64,000 nucleotides of DNA, taken from assembly GCF_902806685.2 (NCBI RefSeq), contig NC_048541.1, forward strand, positions 7,437,465-7,501,464, written 5' to 3'. The position numbers and the translations under genes are program-made. Below the pieces are notes generated by a model. That model saw only the letters and a list, made by a program, of their open reading frames with translations, was not told the origin of the DNA and searched no databases. Origin of the DNA: Maniola hyperantus (Eukaryota > Arthropoda > Insecta > Lepidoptera > Nymphalidae). Below, piece by piece: positions 42,886-53,644 of the stretch (positions within the stretch are counted from its first letter, which is position 1; the number at the start of each line of letters is the position of its first letter).

Positions 42886-43250
42886 TTCTGTAGGTTTTAG
42901 TTAGCCCTTGACTGCGATCTCACCTGGTGGTAGTTATGAAACAGTCTAATATGGAAGCGGGCTAGCTTGGAAGGAGTCTGGAAGTTTCATTAATCCCATA
43001 CCCCTTATGCCATGGCCAAAGTCTCCCACAAGACCACACCAAAGGCAATTTAGAAAGTATAAATTCCAAAATTGCTCCTGTTGAAAATTAAACCAGGGAA
43101 CTTTCCCTTAGGTATAAGATTTTATATTGAATATTTATATACGAATCTAAAATTATTATTGTATATATGAATGTATGCCTGATAATAAAGATTATTATTA
43201 TTAGATTACAAGATCACAGCGCTCACCCCAGCGCCAGGGAGTTTGTCAGA
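42886..43250 (-). mobile_element. SINE family S2, worn copy split by a LINE 3' end
   Basis: ttagcccttgactgcgatct, gaagcgggctagcttggaag and taatcccatacccctt match S2. After about 43110 comes foreign sequence (gtatgcctgataataaagat, then tattattatta), then the S2 head resumes (gatcacagcgctcaccccag, cgccaggga). Confidence 0.75.
43112..43205 (+). mobile_element. Short LINE 3' end inserted in the SINE
   Basis: About 90 bp ending in aataaagattattattatta. The (ATT)n tail is of the type used by LINE-2-like elements, but the body differs from LINE-2. It interrupts S2 just before its head. Confidence 0.6.
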
Positions 43251-43469
43251 AAAAGGAGTAAGGAGTCAAAGCACACAGCGCAACTTGTATAGCGACATTC
43301 CTATAACGTTTACAGCATGTCAGAACGTCGAACTGAACCCGTGTACAAGTAGTGTACAATAATGTAAAACAAGGGATTGTCTATAAATTAATAAGTTTCA
43401 CTGTGGAGAGTGACGGCAACGGCACGTAACAGCAGCAGCGCGGTTCCTACGTAAGTTCCTCATAGTAAA

Positions 43470-43640
43470 TGCATAAAAAAAGTAGGGAACAAACCAGCAG
43501 GCGGGTCACCTGATGTTAAGTGATTACCGCCACCATGAATATTTGCAGCATTAGAGGGACCACAAATGCGTTGCGCTTTCAGGCATTAGTTGATCCGCTC
43601 CTTGAAAAACCCCGTGTTGAAATGTAGTGGAAACATCTGC
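43470..43640. repeat. Interspersed repeat R2, copy 2
   Basis: cagcaggcgggtcacctgat, gttaagtgattaccgccacc and tttgcagcattagagggacc match 14323-14480. Confidence 0.65.
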
Positions 43641-44331
43641 GATGGATGCCTTCAGAGAGTTCCTTGCGATACGACTTCTAGAAGCTGTGACGAATGGAGG
43701 TCTAACGCTCCAAGTCAAGCGTTGTTTCTGTTAAAGCCTTAAATTAAGAAATTAGTCAATTAGGCGGATCTAGAAAAAGCGACTATAGGGTAAACAAAGT
43801 TGAAAGCCAAGTAGTTCCGCTGCGCCATTGAACATGTTTTCCTGTATAAAATGTTTTCGTGCACATGCCTTCTATCCGGGCGCATCGGGTGCGGAGATAG
43901 ATAACTTCCCGATGATTTAGTTTTATTGTTATCCCCAATCGAACTGTCGCGCCGTTCGTTCCATTCCATGCGTACAGTTACTTTGAAATATTCATTCCAC
44001 GAAACGTCTTTAAAAGTTAGATACAGAGCAGATAGTTTCTCAGGCCGTCGTAGTAGCAATATGCGTGATAAAAATATACTTTTCACACCACTCGCTTTAG
44101 AATGCCTTATTACAGACCTGTTAGCTAAGGGTAAAGGTACGTCATAATAACATTCCTATGACTTAGCTAGGTTGTAATGTTGCACTGAAATCCATTACGT
44201 CTTAAGGGATGTATGTAATTTGAATTTAGAACATCCCGCACCCGAGCACCCGCAAATTCTGCTCCTTACAAGTAGTTTTTAGTTCAAGCTGCTACTGCTG
44301 TCTCGCTTCAACGTAATATGATGGCGTCCCT
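43641..44331. other. Intergenic DNA
   Basis: Frames at 44086-43760 (-) and 43926-44147 (+) overlap each other and show no domain or splice support. No gene called. Confidence 0.35.
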
Positions 44332-44402
44332 CTTACTCACCATGGCCTCATAGATTATTGAAAACTAGGGAGTTTTCATTCTATGAGGCTATGGTGAGTA
44401 AG
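44332..44402. repeat. Short fold-back
   Basis: cttactcaccatggcctcat (44332-) and atgaggctatggtgagtaag (-44402) match over 22 bp with one mismatch. The inner aaaact and agttttc add to the stem. Confidence 0.75.
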
Positions 44403-44459
44403 ACCAAAAATATCTCCGAAACGTTGTATTGTGGTGCTACTTATTAATTATTTATTTAA

Positions 44460-44683
44460 TCCATACTAATATTATAAAAGCGAAAGTATGTCTGTCTGTC
44501 TATCTGTCTGTCTGCTTGATTTTCACGGCCCATCCGTTCAACCAATTTTGACGAAATTTGGTAGGTATAGGGATAGCTTGCATGCAAGCACATACGCTAC
44601 TTTCTATCCCAGAAAATTAAAGAATGTCCACGGGATTTTTAAAAATCTAAATCCAGGCGGACAAAGTCGCGGGCATCATCTAG
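44460..44683 (+). mobile_element. Helitron-like family A, copy 4, intact ends
   Basis: Starts TCCATACTAATATTATAAAA after host A and ends gcgggcatcatCTAG (44680-44683) before host T. The body has gtctgtctgtctatctgtct, ccgttcaaccaattttgacg and cgggatttttaaaaatctaa. Non-coding. Confidence 0.85.
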
Positions 44684-44689
44684 TTTGAA

Positions 44690-45635
44690 ATAAAAATCTT
44701 GAGTGACGAAAATAACAGCAGTAAGTAGTTTAACTTAGGAAACTATTAACGCTCAAAGTGTAATAAATGATTTGCTCCCAGAAAATTCTAAAGAAACAGG
44801 TCGGTAGGTACCTATTTAAGCATACGAAGATTTTGATTTTATTGTCTTACGAGGTGTGAAAAGTAGAGCATTGAACTTGGGGATAATACTGTCTTAGTCT
44901 TGGGCGCCCCTAAACCCCGCGCTTAACTCAAAATTCTAGATGGAAAACCCTCGCTACGCTCGGGAGTTACTCTAACATCCCTCGTTTCGCTTGGGATTTA
45001 TCTCGGCGTCCGTGACGTAAGTCATTACATTACCCGCTTGTTGAATAATCTACAGAATCTACTATATTCATTTATTTATAGACTCAAAGAAAAGTGAACA
45101 TAAAATACCTACACTACACTTTCGTAGATGAAAGCACTTACCTAAGCTACACTTTTGTTTAAGTGTAATAATAATGTTGCCTTTTTCTTTAAGTTAATAA
45201 AACAAAATTAGTGTTTGTTATCATAGGTAACATTTACCTAATTCAGTATAGTTCTTTACATTTGAATATTGCGATAAGTAGGCAATACTAGTACAATAGT
45301 AAAATATCAGGCGCATAATTTCAGCGGTGCTGATAATCCGTAGATGGCGACCTTCTGTCGGGTTTATATTGCCCTTAATGGCAGGGGTGTTGAGTATAAA
45401 ATTGCTATTCAGAGCCGGTCCGCGGGGCGCATAGCGGTGCAAGGAAGTTAGTAATGTTGGCTCTTACGTTAAATAGCTAGGTAGGTTATATTTATTGAAC
45501 AGTTTTATTTAGCTTGAAATTCGTATTTCTTTGAAATCTTACGACCGACTTTTCAATAATTTATACTTCTACTGAACCCAATTCTTTAACTATTTCGAAC
45601 CCATATTTATTCTTATGACAATACAACTACAGTAC
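44690..45635. other. Intergenic DNA
   Basis: 44940-45010 has ccctcgctacgctcgggag and tccctcgtttcgcttggga, a common low-copy motif pair. No gene seen. Confidence 0.35.
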
Positions 45636-45895
45636 AGACAGGTCGTGATGGTGGTCGCTGTATGAGGCGGGGCGTCCCCAGACTCCCCACCCCAATTGCC
45701 ATCTTGACCTGTCGCGTACTTTATGTACCTAATGCATGATATCTATGTGGTGGTTGATAGCTATAGTACGCGACAGGTCGAGATGCCAATCGGTGTATGA
45801 GGCGGGGCGTTTCCACCACAATTGCCATCTCGACCTGTCGCGTACTTTATGTACCACAGGCATGATATCTAATCTATGTGGTGCCTACCTACCTA
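45636..45895. repeat. Two tandem MITE family P derivatives with shared flank
   Basis: Two short P copies (45640-45717 and 45766-45844) each carry gtatgaggcggggcgt and end in ctgtcgcgtactttatgtac. The flank catgatatcta...tatgtggtg also repeats after each one, so the whole unit of about 130 bp is duplicated in tandem. Copy b has exact ends agtacgcgacaggtcgagat and atctcgacctgtcgcgtact. Confidence 0.75.
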
Positions 45896-47177
45896 CTCTT
45901 AGACGTCATAAAAACTAGGTGATTGTATTATCTGTGGCGTGCTCTGTGGAGTAGCGAATCTATGGGAAACGTCACGTAAAAAAAAGTGGTGTTTGCTCTT
46001 GTGTTGATATAAATAATAATTACTATGTGAACAGTGAATAAAAGCCTACTAAAGTATATCAAAGTGGTTTTCATTCTAATACTACTTGCTGTTTTTATTA
46101 CTTTATAGAAAAGTTTTTAAACCAGCCTTCGAAGTCAGTTCGATACGAGTAACCTATATTTGAATTTAAAATAGTAACAGTTCTGTGTGTGAGCGGAATA
46201 TCGAAACAATCAATGTAGTTTGTCGCGGGCAGAATTGAATCGCCGGGGACGCCGGAACCGGACGCGCTCCTCGCAGATCTTTGAGCACCCTCCTCTACAC
46301 TGACACACTACCTGCCGTGCCGTTTCCTAGCCGACTTTCTTACTGTCAACACAGACAAAGTTTTACTTTTATTTAAAAGTTTTACTCTTAAACTACCAAT
46401 GGAGCGACACGGTACAAATCTTGCTTGAATAACATAAGAACCCATTCGAACATCGTTCAAGTTGTGACGTGGATAAAAGTTACTGAGTTCAAGTTATGGT
46501 CACAGTTAGGTACGTTCAAGGATAACCTCAGAAACGGGTAGTCATAACTTCCACTACATTTACAGTACACCGCGGTATGCAAATCGACTTACAAACTTTG
46601 ACTAGACCGTGAAATAGTTTTATCTAGCTATCCTATTACCTACCTACCTTAAAAATCAGAATTATACTAAGTAATATAGGTATACTTACTAACCTATTAA
46701 CATTTTTAATGTAATTACATTAAAAAATTAATTCAATATATTAACGTATCAAAAACTAGCAACCCGCCCCGGTTTCGTACGGGTATATTATAGATGATTA
46801 TAGGAAAGAAACATTCACTTACATGAATAAAAATGTCATGGCTTTAAAAGAAGGTAAGTTAAACAAATAGCTACTTATATAATATTCAACTAAGTAAGTA
46901 CTTGATTATACATTAGCAAAGCAATCAAAATGAAAAACTTGCTTTTACAATATAGTAATAAAGTAATTGAATTTTAATTAAAATGGTACTTTTACGCAAG
47001 TTACGAGCACCATGAAAACGTAACTGCTCCATATTCTTAACGACAGCATTACACAAAAATAAAATGCGTAAATAGAAAACGCAAGAAATTTTGTGGTGTA
47101 AATTTAAAAGTCCCTACTCATATAGAGAGACGGGTGTAAAAATCTTACGTCAAAATATAAAGTCTAATTATTTTATA
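45896..47177. other. Intergenic DNA
   Basis: 46220-46330 is a GC-rich block without a clear frame. 46755-46790 (actagcaacccgccccggtt) is the terminal piece of a Helitron-like element of family D. No gene seen. Confidence 0.35.
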
Positions 47178-47647
47178 CTTGCTGACCCGCCCCGGCTTCG
47201 CTCGGGTGGAATTTATAAAGAGGTGGGGGTTGAATTTCCAAAAATCCTGAAACATGTATTTCTTCATTTGTGACCAAAAACCTAATTACCGATTTTCATG
47301 CAAATAACTTGAAAAATGATAGACTTTCATACAAGCTTTCATCCCATATTTTTAACCCCCTTGGTAGTAGAATTTTCTAAAATCGAGAAATACGTATTTT
47401 TTCATTTTTAACAGAAAGTTTAACCTAAATTTATAATTTAGGTTTTCAAAAATCTCTATCTCAATCTCTTTTTCAATTTCAATTTGCCGGGATAAAAAGT
47501 AATATATGTCCTTCCCCGGGATGCAAGCTATCTCTGTACCAAATTTCGTCAAAATCGGTTGAACAACCGTTCAACCGCGAAAACTTAGCAAACAGATTAG
47601 AAACAGAAACAGCCGACACGCTTTCGCATTTATAATATTAGTATGGA
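47178..47647 (-). mobile_element. Helitron-like family D, longer variant
   Basis: Plus strand: cttgctgacccgccccggct, cgctcgggtggaatt, then a novel middle, then the family A right half (gtccttccccgggatgcaag, gtaccaaatttcgtcaaaat, ttcgcatttataatattagt). The minus-strand 5' end is TCCATACTAATATTATAAAT, and the last base context is G instead of T. About 470 bp, twice the family A length. Confidence 0.7.
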
Positions 47648-48376
47648 GTAGGTATGGATTATATTATACAACAGTGTATAAAATCCAGAGATTACCAACG
47701 CCTTCAATCCTGATGCTGGAAAATTTAACTTACAAATACCTATATGTATGTTCATGTATACGCTAGACTCTAGAGGTATTCACATCTTTACTATTTATTT
47801 CTAAAATAATTAACATATTATAAGACTAATTAATTTTCTTAACCTTTGCAAGAAAGTCTCTCGACTCTTCATTATTTTCTCGCATGTTTGTAAGGTTTTA
47901 CGATATTCGGGAACTAAGTGATTGTAAGAGTAGCTTGGCGCCGCGCCGGAAGTTGTTCCCGCGTGACGGACACCGGAAGTGCCTTGGGATCATGTTCCTT
48001 CCTACACACAATAACGTCGTGTTATCCTAGCTTTGTTAGCCGATTTCAGTAAAGGAGAAGGTTCTGTAAAATAAATATTAATTATTTTGTGGAGCTTATG
48101 GTGGGGGTAGGTACCTACCTAGCCATTTTGCAATTTACCTAATGATACATTGAGCAGAAATTCTAAGAAGATTTTGGCATATAACCCGTAAAAAAGAATA
48201 TATTTGTACCATAGATTAATTATTGGTTTCGGTTCGGTTAAAGACAGGTTTCGCTATGATTTGAACTCTATACAGTGAACTCTACAAGACAACCCCACAT
48301 TTCATGGCGAAACATTTTTTTGCTCCTTTTTCATGTACTAAAATATAATAAAACTACTAAAATATAGTTTCCTTTT
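47648..48376. other. Intergenic DNA
   Basis: 47935-47990 (tggcgccgcgccggaagttg) is a small GC-rich block. No gene seen. Confidence 0.35.
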
Positions 48377-48665
48377 TTAGGGTTTAGGGTTCCGTACCAA
48401 CCAGAGGCTGCCACCGCGACCCTATTACTAAGAGTCCGCTGTCCGTCCGTCCGTCCGTCCGATTTTTTTATATTTTTTATTCAATATTCGGTTTTCTGTC
48501 AACATACTCCATCCACAGAATTTCAAATATCCTTCAAGTCTAAATATCATACCTTTAGGTCTTTTAACTAGAATTCCGTGACATACGGATGGACAGCAAA
48601 ACGATATCCGTTTTAACCACTAACTGTCTATGGTTTTAACCCTTCGGGTATGGGACCCTAAAAAT
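48377..48665. mobile_element. Non-autonomous element with TTTTAGGGT ends
   Basis: The left end ttttttagggtttagggttc then cgtacc and the right end gggtatgggaccctaaaaat are short inverted repeats. The inside has (gtcc)n at 48435-48462. It resembles the start of R4 (54175) and the fragment at 10010. Class uncertain. Confidence 0.55.
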
Positions 48666-49355
48666 ACTTAGGTATACGGATGTTCTAAATGCAGTACAAA
48701 TTATTGACGTAGAATCTGGCAAAGGGTAAACTACAGCTCAACTGACAAAAGTTCCTGTCTGGTTTCACTTTAGTTTGAATGGTCGGCTCTTGTTGGAGAG
48801 CAAATCATTGTTCCGTGATATCTGTTGTGGAGGATTAATATTACTGACTACTGTACTTCATTTTAGGCGCTAAAATAATATTAGGTAGGTATATTATGTT
48901 AAAATAAAAATACTTTAGGCATTGACTTTTATATTACTTCGTATGGACAGGGCTATTGAACAAGCAAAATGGCATCGACTCAGTGGTGCTTTAGCACCAA
49001 TGCAACCTCAGTGACGTCTGGATTTCAAACGGGTCTTTCATTAGTACCTATCTAAGAGGTGGCGCCGATTTATTTGGTTCCAAGCCCGGGAAAAATTTTA
49101 TTCGCTTGACCATATCTTGTCATTTATATCGTTGACTTTAGGTTAGATAGGTATGCAGCTAATTGACAAGTAAGCTCCGCGGTTAACTGCCTCATCTACA
49201 GTGATACAAAGGCTGGCTCATTTTTGGGGCTGACTCATTTAGTGGAGTACTTACTAAAATTGACACTTTGTGTCAAATGATCTTTGTGTTGACATTTTTG
49301 GCAGATGTCACATCATTAACCAATAAAAAATATTACTTCCATGCTTCCTCCATCC
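48666..49355. other. Intergenic DNA
   Basis: No gene and no clear repeat ends seen. Confidence 0.35.
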
Positions 49356-49498
49356 AGTAGGTACGACAGGTCGACCCGTACACCCGCACAGCGCACAACC
49401 CACGCGCTAACCGGGTGCGGGCGAGCGAGGGTGACGTGCGGGTGTGCGGGGCGTCCCCGCGCCTCATACCACGATTCTCAACCTGTCGCAGACTATAG
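49356..49498. mobile_element. MITE family P, copy 6
   Basis: The core gtgcgggcgagcgagggtga, cgtgcgggtgtgcggggcgt is intact. The left arm is shortened (gtacgacaggtcgacccgta) against the right arm ctcaacctgtcgcagactat. Confidence 0.8.
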
Positions 49499-49749
49499 TT
49501 CCGGGTACGTTCACATGACGCTCACTGCTGCCATTAGCGCCCATATTATGGTGAAAATCTAATTGCTTCCAAAACAGGTCGGCGATCGCAAGTCCAGTGT
49601 ACTTGTAGTGATCAGTGGCCTCCAGGTAAAGCATCACACCGCAATGCTAATAACTCAGGCCATAAGATTTCTTTTCTCTCTTAATAATAAGATTTTTCGT
49701 AATCATTATCTTACAAATCGTTTAAAACTGTAAGTAACCTAAAGTTGTT

Positions 49750-49870
49750 AATTAAAACTCATTAAAGGTATGACTGGTAATTAAGAAGATTCACGATCTA
49801 CGAAGGGCTATTATCTTCCCTAAAAGAGTACTTCACAAATCATGAAGATAGAAAGTACCGGTAATTAATT
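49750..49870 (+). repeat. Inverted repeat R7, left copy
   Basis: taattaagaagattcacgat, ttatcttccc and ttcacaaatcatgaag are the reverse complement, with changes, of 55085-55190. Class unknown. Confidence 0.7.
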
Positions 49871-49935
49871 TAACGCTCCAAGAAATGACTTGTTAATGAC
49901 AAAATTGCTATATTTTTAGCTCTCTTCAGTATCTA

Positions 49936-50131
49936 CTAGCTGATACCTGCGACGTTGTACGCGTGGATTTAAGTTTTTTTAAATCCCGTGGGAACTCTTT
50001 GATTTTCCGAGATTCAAGCAAAAAATCACGTCGATCCGATGCTCTGTTGCGACGTGATTAAAAGACAAACCAAAACCTAATAAACCCACAAACAAACACA
50101 CTATCGCATTTGTAGTGAAGGGACTAATTGA
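49936..50131 (-). mobile_element. Helitron-like family B, copy 1
   Basis: Plus strand: CTAG at 49936, tgatacctgcgacgttgtac, ggaactctttgattttccga, a central pair atcacgtcg/cgacgtgat, and the 5' end complement cgcatttgtagtgaagggac. Host A and T flank it. Both ends present, interior shortened. Confidence 0.7.
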
Positions 50132-50229
50132 TCTGTCCCGACTTCAGAAGGAGGCCAACGTTAGCTATCACAGCTCTACATTATATTATGCGTTACTGGT
50201 AGAAATGTAGAATAGATGTGAGATGTTTG

Positions 50230-50700
50230 ACTCTCTGGCGCAGTGGTGAGCGCTGTGGTAGTATAAGTGGAAGGTCTTCAATTCGATTCTGGCTGGGTCA
50301 ATCCAAAATTTATATTTTCTTAACTTTTTAGTGTTTAAACTAAACTTATTTAAAATTAAAATTTAAAATAAAATTATTTATTTAAAATTATTATTTAAAT
50401 TTTAAATAGATCTGGGTCTGGTGGGCTTCGAATGTATCTGAATACCATCCTACCAACAAAGCAATGCGACAAAGCAGTGCCGCCGCTTACGACTTGGGGG
50501 ACATCTCGACCGAAAGAATCTCGTCAGAATGGCCGAGTTGCCCCTTTGCAATTTGGTACATTTTTTGGATGGTAAACTCGACCGCACGTACAAAATATAT
50601 TCGTACAACGATGCGATGCCACGTAGAAGCCGATTAGGGGTATGGAATTAATAAAAAACTGCCCTACCCCTTCAAGATTAGCCCCTGGAAAAAAGCAGAA
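50230..50700 (+). mobile_element. SINE family S2, plus copy, expanded or disrupted
   Basis: The head ctggcgcagtggtgagcgct (exact A box) is followed by a worn B box (caattcgattctgg). An A/T-rich expansion of TTTAAA/ATTTAAAAT words lies at 50330-50410. The S2 body resumes (gggtctggtgggcttcg, taataaaaaactgccctacc, agattagccc). Confidence 0.65.
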
Positions 50701-51058
50701 CAACAAGAACAGAAAAAGTAAGTAATAGAAGAATTACCCCTACAAGGCTGACACAGACACTTTTCTCCCCTGTGTACTTATCAGTAGAATTGTAGGAGGG
50801 TAGGTAGTAACGTTTTTATACATGCTATGAAATAAAGGGAAAAGTACCATTTCCTTTGCAATATGCCTCTCGTGCGAGTGCTTATGAAATATGAATTCTA
50901 TCTTACAAAGCATAATATTATTTCCTTATTGTAGTGGTAGGTATATGGTATCTTATGGCTATAGTATGGTATCTTGTATCTAGGTGATACAAATCTAAAG
51001 GTAGGTACTCCGTACATATATATATTATTATATATATATAGGTTAATCATCATTATCA
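50701..51058. other. Intergenic DNA
   Basis: 51020-51042 is a TA run (tatatatattattatatata). No gene seen. Confidence 0.35.
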
Positions 51059-51059
51059 T

Positions 51060-51210
51060 CAACCGATAGAAGTCATGCGTATGCGTATGATGGGCATAGG
51101 TCATGCGCCACCTGAATCCAGCGGCTCCCCCAACTCGTCTGATATGCCGTCCATCCAAACCAACAAATCAACAAACAAACACACTTTCGCATTTATAATA
51201 AGGGTACTGA
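51060..51210 (-). mobile_element. LINE-like relic joined to a Helitron family B 5' end
   Basis: 51060-51150 (gggcataggtcatgcgccac, ctgaatccagcggctccc, tatgccgtccatc) resembles a common lepidopteran LINE-end relic. 51155-51210 (caaacaaacacactttcgca, tttataataagggtactga) is the 5' end of a minus-strand family B Helitron, with TC at 51210-51209. Confidence 0.5.
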
Positions 51211-51257
51211 TGTTGTAGTCTATAATAATATTAAGGTTAATATAGTAATAAATTTAG

Positions 51258-51432
51258 AGCCTCAATAGCTCAACCGGTAAAGGAGTGGACTGAAAACCGA
51301 AAGGTCGACGGTTCAAACCCCGCCCGTTGCACTATTGTCGTACCTACTCCTAGCACAAGCCTGACGCTTAGTTGGAGAGGAAAGAGGAATATTAGTCATT
51401 TAACATGGCTAATATTCTTTAAAAAAAAAAAA
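51258..51432 (+). mobile_element. SINE family S3 with a tRNA-Phe-like head
   Basis: The head gcctcaatagctcaaccggt has an A box at 51266-51277, an anticodon-like GAA in ggactgaaaaccg, and an exact B box GGTTCAAACCC at 51310-51320. A body of about 100 bp ends aatattcttt followed by A12 (51421-51432). Full length. It is not a functional tRNA gene because the acceptor arms do not pair well. Confidence 0.8.
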
Positions 51433-51597
51433 CTCTACAATATCAGGGCGCCCGCCGCGGCCGCCTAGCGCGTATCTACCGTACTGGCACGAAACTCTAA
51501 TAGATAACAGATAAAGTTCCGAACTTTAGCTAACTTATCCCGATCTAAGATAAGTAAAGTCTATTTTATAAAGACCTACACACATCTCAGTTAAAAA
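51433..51597. other. Intergenic DNA
   Basis: GC-rich at 51445-51480 (ggcgcccgccgcggccgcct), without a frame. Confidence 0.35.
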
Positions 51598-51821
51598 TCA
51601 GTACCCTTTTTATAAATGCGAAAGTGTGTTTGTTTGTTGGTTTGTCCTTCAATCACGTCCCAACGGTGCAACGGATTGACGTGATTTTTTGCATGGGTAT
51701 AGATAAGACCTGGAGAGTGACAGAGTGACATAGGCTGCTTTTTATACTGGAAAATCAAAGAGTTCCCACGGGCTTTTTAAAAACTTAATTCTACGCGGAC
51801 GAAGTCGCGGGCATCAGCTAG
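51598..51821 (+). mobile_element. Helitron-like family B, copy 2, intact ends
   Basis: Starts TCAGTACCCTTTTTATAAAT after host A and ends gcgggcatcagCTAG (51818-51821) before host T. The body has ttgtttgttggtttgtcctt, cgtcccaacggtgcaacgga, ctggaaaatcaaagagttcc. Non-coding. Confidence 0.85.
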
Positions 51822-52044
51822 TAAGAGATAAAATCGAAAACTTGCTTTGTTGAAAGTCTCAATTAGATACTTTTATCACTAAAACCTCTGTCGTTAACAC
51901 AGTTTTAAGCGATTCCAATAATGTCTATCCGGGGACAGTAAATTCCTTTGTCCTTTGACCCTACCAGTTTAGGGTTGTTAAATAAAAACTTATCATCCTG
52001 TTAATTGTTAAAGCTAATCTAATCTTTAATACTATATAAAATAC

Positions 52045-52349
52045 TATCTTATTCCTGCGACTTCGTCCGCGTGCACTAGGACTATACAGTTTTCCAACCC
52101 CTATTTTATCCCTTTATGGGGTGAATTTTCAAAAATCCTGTCGTCTATTGTATGCGACAGGTCGAGATGGCAATGACTATATGAGCGCGGGTGACGTGCG
52201 GGTGTGCGTCTCCCCGCCTCGTACCCTTATGGCCATCTCAACTTGTCGCGGACTAAACGTCATAATAGCCAGCCCGATCGGTCCAGTAGTTTGAGTTGTG
52301 CGTTGATAGATCAGTCAGTCAATCCGTCAGCTTTTCCTTTTACTATAGA
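52045..52349 (-). mobile_element. Helitron-like family C, copy 2, split by a MITE
   Basis: Plus strand: cctgcgacttcgtccgcgtg, acccctattttatcccttta, tcaaaaatcctgtcg, then a MITE family P copy, then cgtcataatagccagcccga, tgatagatcagtcagtcaat. The 5' end complement is at 52349-52348. Confidence 0.7.
52150..52255. mobile_element. MITE family P, copy 7, nested in a Helitron
   Basis: Arms gtatgcgacaggtcgagatg and ggccatctcaacttgtcgcg; core gcgggtgacgtgcgggtgtg. Internally deleted compared with copy 3. Family C sequence lies on both sides. Confidence 0.8.
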
Positions 52350-52359
52350 TCGATATTGA

Positions 52360-52790
52360 GCAAAGGCTCAAATTCTAGACAATGTAATATTGTACTGTCA
52401 GTCAGTCAGCCAGTGTTTTTATGTGTATAAATGGATAGGTAGGTATTTCATTTAACTATGTGATGTAAATAAAGCCGTTAAATTAAGTTTGACCTAGTTG
52501 AGGAGGCTTAAAATTAATAAACGTAAAAGAACTCGGTGTAAGTGCGGTGAAAGAAAAGTTCTTAAGTATTTGTATTCCTCTTCGGGCTTAGGCGCTTAGG
52601 TCTAATTAAGATTTTTTTATAAGACTGTAGTCTGTTTTATTTGTCTATTTTTTTAAGTTTAGTAGGATAAAACAGTCCTTTAATTTCTTCACTTTTTATT
52701 AGGTATGTACCGTACCTACTTGCCTCTACATCTAAGATGAATAGCGATAAAATTTAAAGAGTAGTTTAGCCTAAGTGGATAGTTCGTGTA
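52360..52790. other. Intergenic DNA
   Basis: 52400-52415 has gtcagtcagtcagcc, possibly another family C trace. No gene seen. Confidence 0.35.
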
Positions 52791-52791
52791 G

Positions 52792-52872
52792 ATGATTAAC
52801 CACCGCCGGCACACTACTGAGCATAGATCTCCTCTCGAAATGAGAAGGGCTTAGCCATAGTCGACCCGACCC
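52792..52872 (-). mobile_element. SINE family S1, 3' fragment
   Basis: ccgccggcacactactgagc, atctcctctcgaaatgagaa and gggcttagccatagtcgac match the S1 3' half. Confidence 0.65.
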
Positions 52873-53424
52873 GACAGGTACGAGCGAAAAATTAACGTAG
52901 TATGACATAAATACAAACAATTAGCTAAAATGAAGGAAGGAGAATAGAATATACTTAATATTACAATTATTAGTCCTTTAAAATTTAAACAGAGCAAAAA
53001 TACTTTTAGAATAAAAATAATTTTAATAACTTAGAAATAGAAGAGGGATCTATCTAAAATTGCAATAGAAAAAATCGACCTGCCAGTCTACGAGTAAGAG
53101 TGAGTTGTTTTTCTCTAGTTTAGATAATAGTTTTATTTTCATATGCGAAATGACTCTAATACAATATTATTTATTGCCAGAACGGCAGTAGCTTGTCGTG
53201 AATTACCTTTGTATTTTTGTATTAAAGCACATACTCGGCGCCCTATAAATTCAGTGGCGCTCCCGCTTTTCTTTTGTCGTCGTACCAATTGGCAACAAAA
53301 GATTTCAAAAGGAGAGTGCAAAAAAAATAGTGTGGTCGATTGAAATAATGTACCTTTTATTACCACTAAAGGTCACAAATCACAATTGATAAGTATGTTT
53401 AGTTTCTCCGAAATTTTACACCGT
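52873..53424. other. Intergenic DNA
   Basis: Overlapping frames at 53143-53366 on both strands show no domain. No gene called. Confidence 0.35.
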
Positions 53425-53535
53425 TAAAGTAAGTAATAATTAATTGCTTAAAACAAACATAACTGCAGGATTGAAGCCCCGACCCCCAGAATAGGAGCCT
53501 GACATCTTAACCACTAGCCTATCATCATATCACCC
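53425..53535 (-). mobile_element. SINE family S1, 5' fragment
   Basis: attgcttaaaacaaacataa, gattgaagccccgaccccca and cttaaccactagcctatca match the S1 head region in minus orientation. Confidence 0.65.
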
Positions 53536-53644
53536 TTTTATAATATGGGTAGAGATTTTTTTGGCTGTGATACAGACATACGAACATACAGGTGGACTGG
53601 ATGATCAATCTTAAAATAGTATGTGTCACCTACACGACGTATCA

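Noticed and set aside
43760..44147. Overlapping frames on both strands, possible exon
   Set aside because: No domain, no good splice signals, and no neighbour exon in phase.
51258..51332. tRNA-Phe gene
   Set aside because: The boxes and GAA are present, but the acceptor arms do not pair and a SINE body with poly(A) follows.
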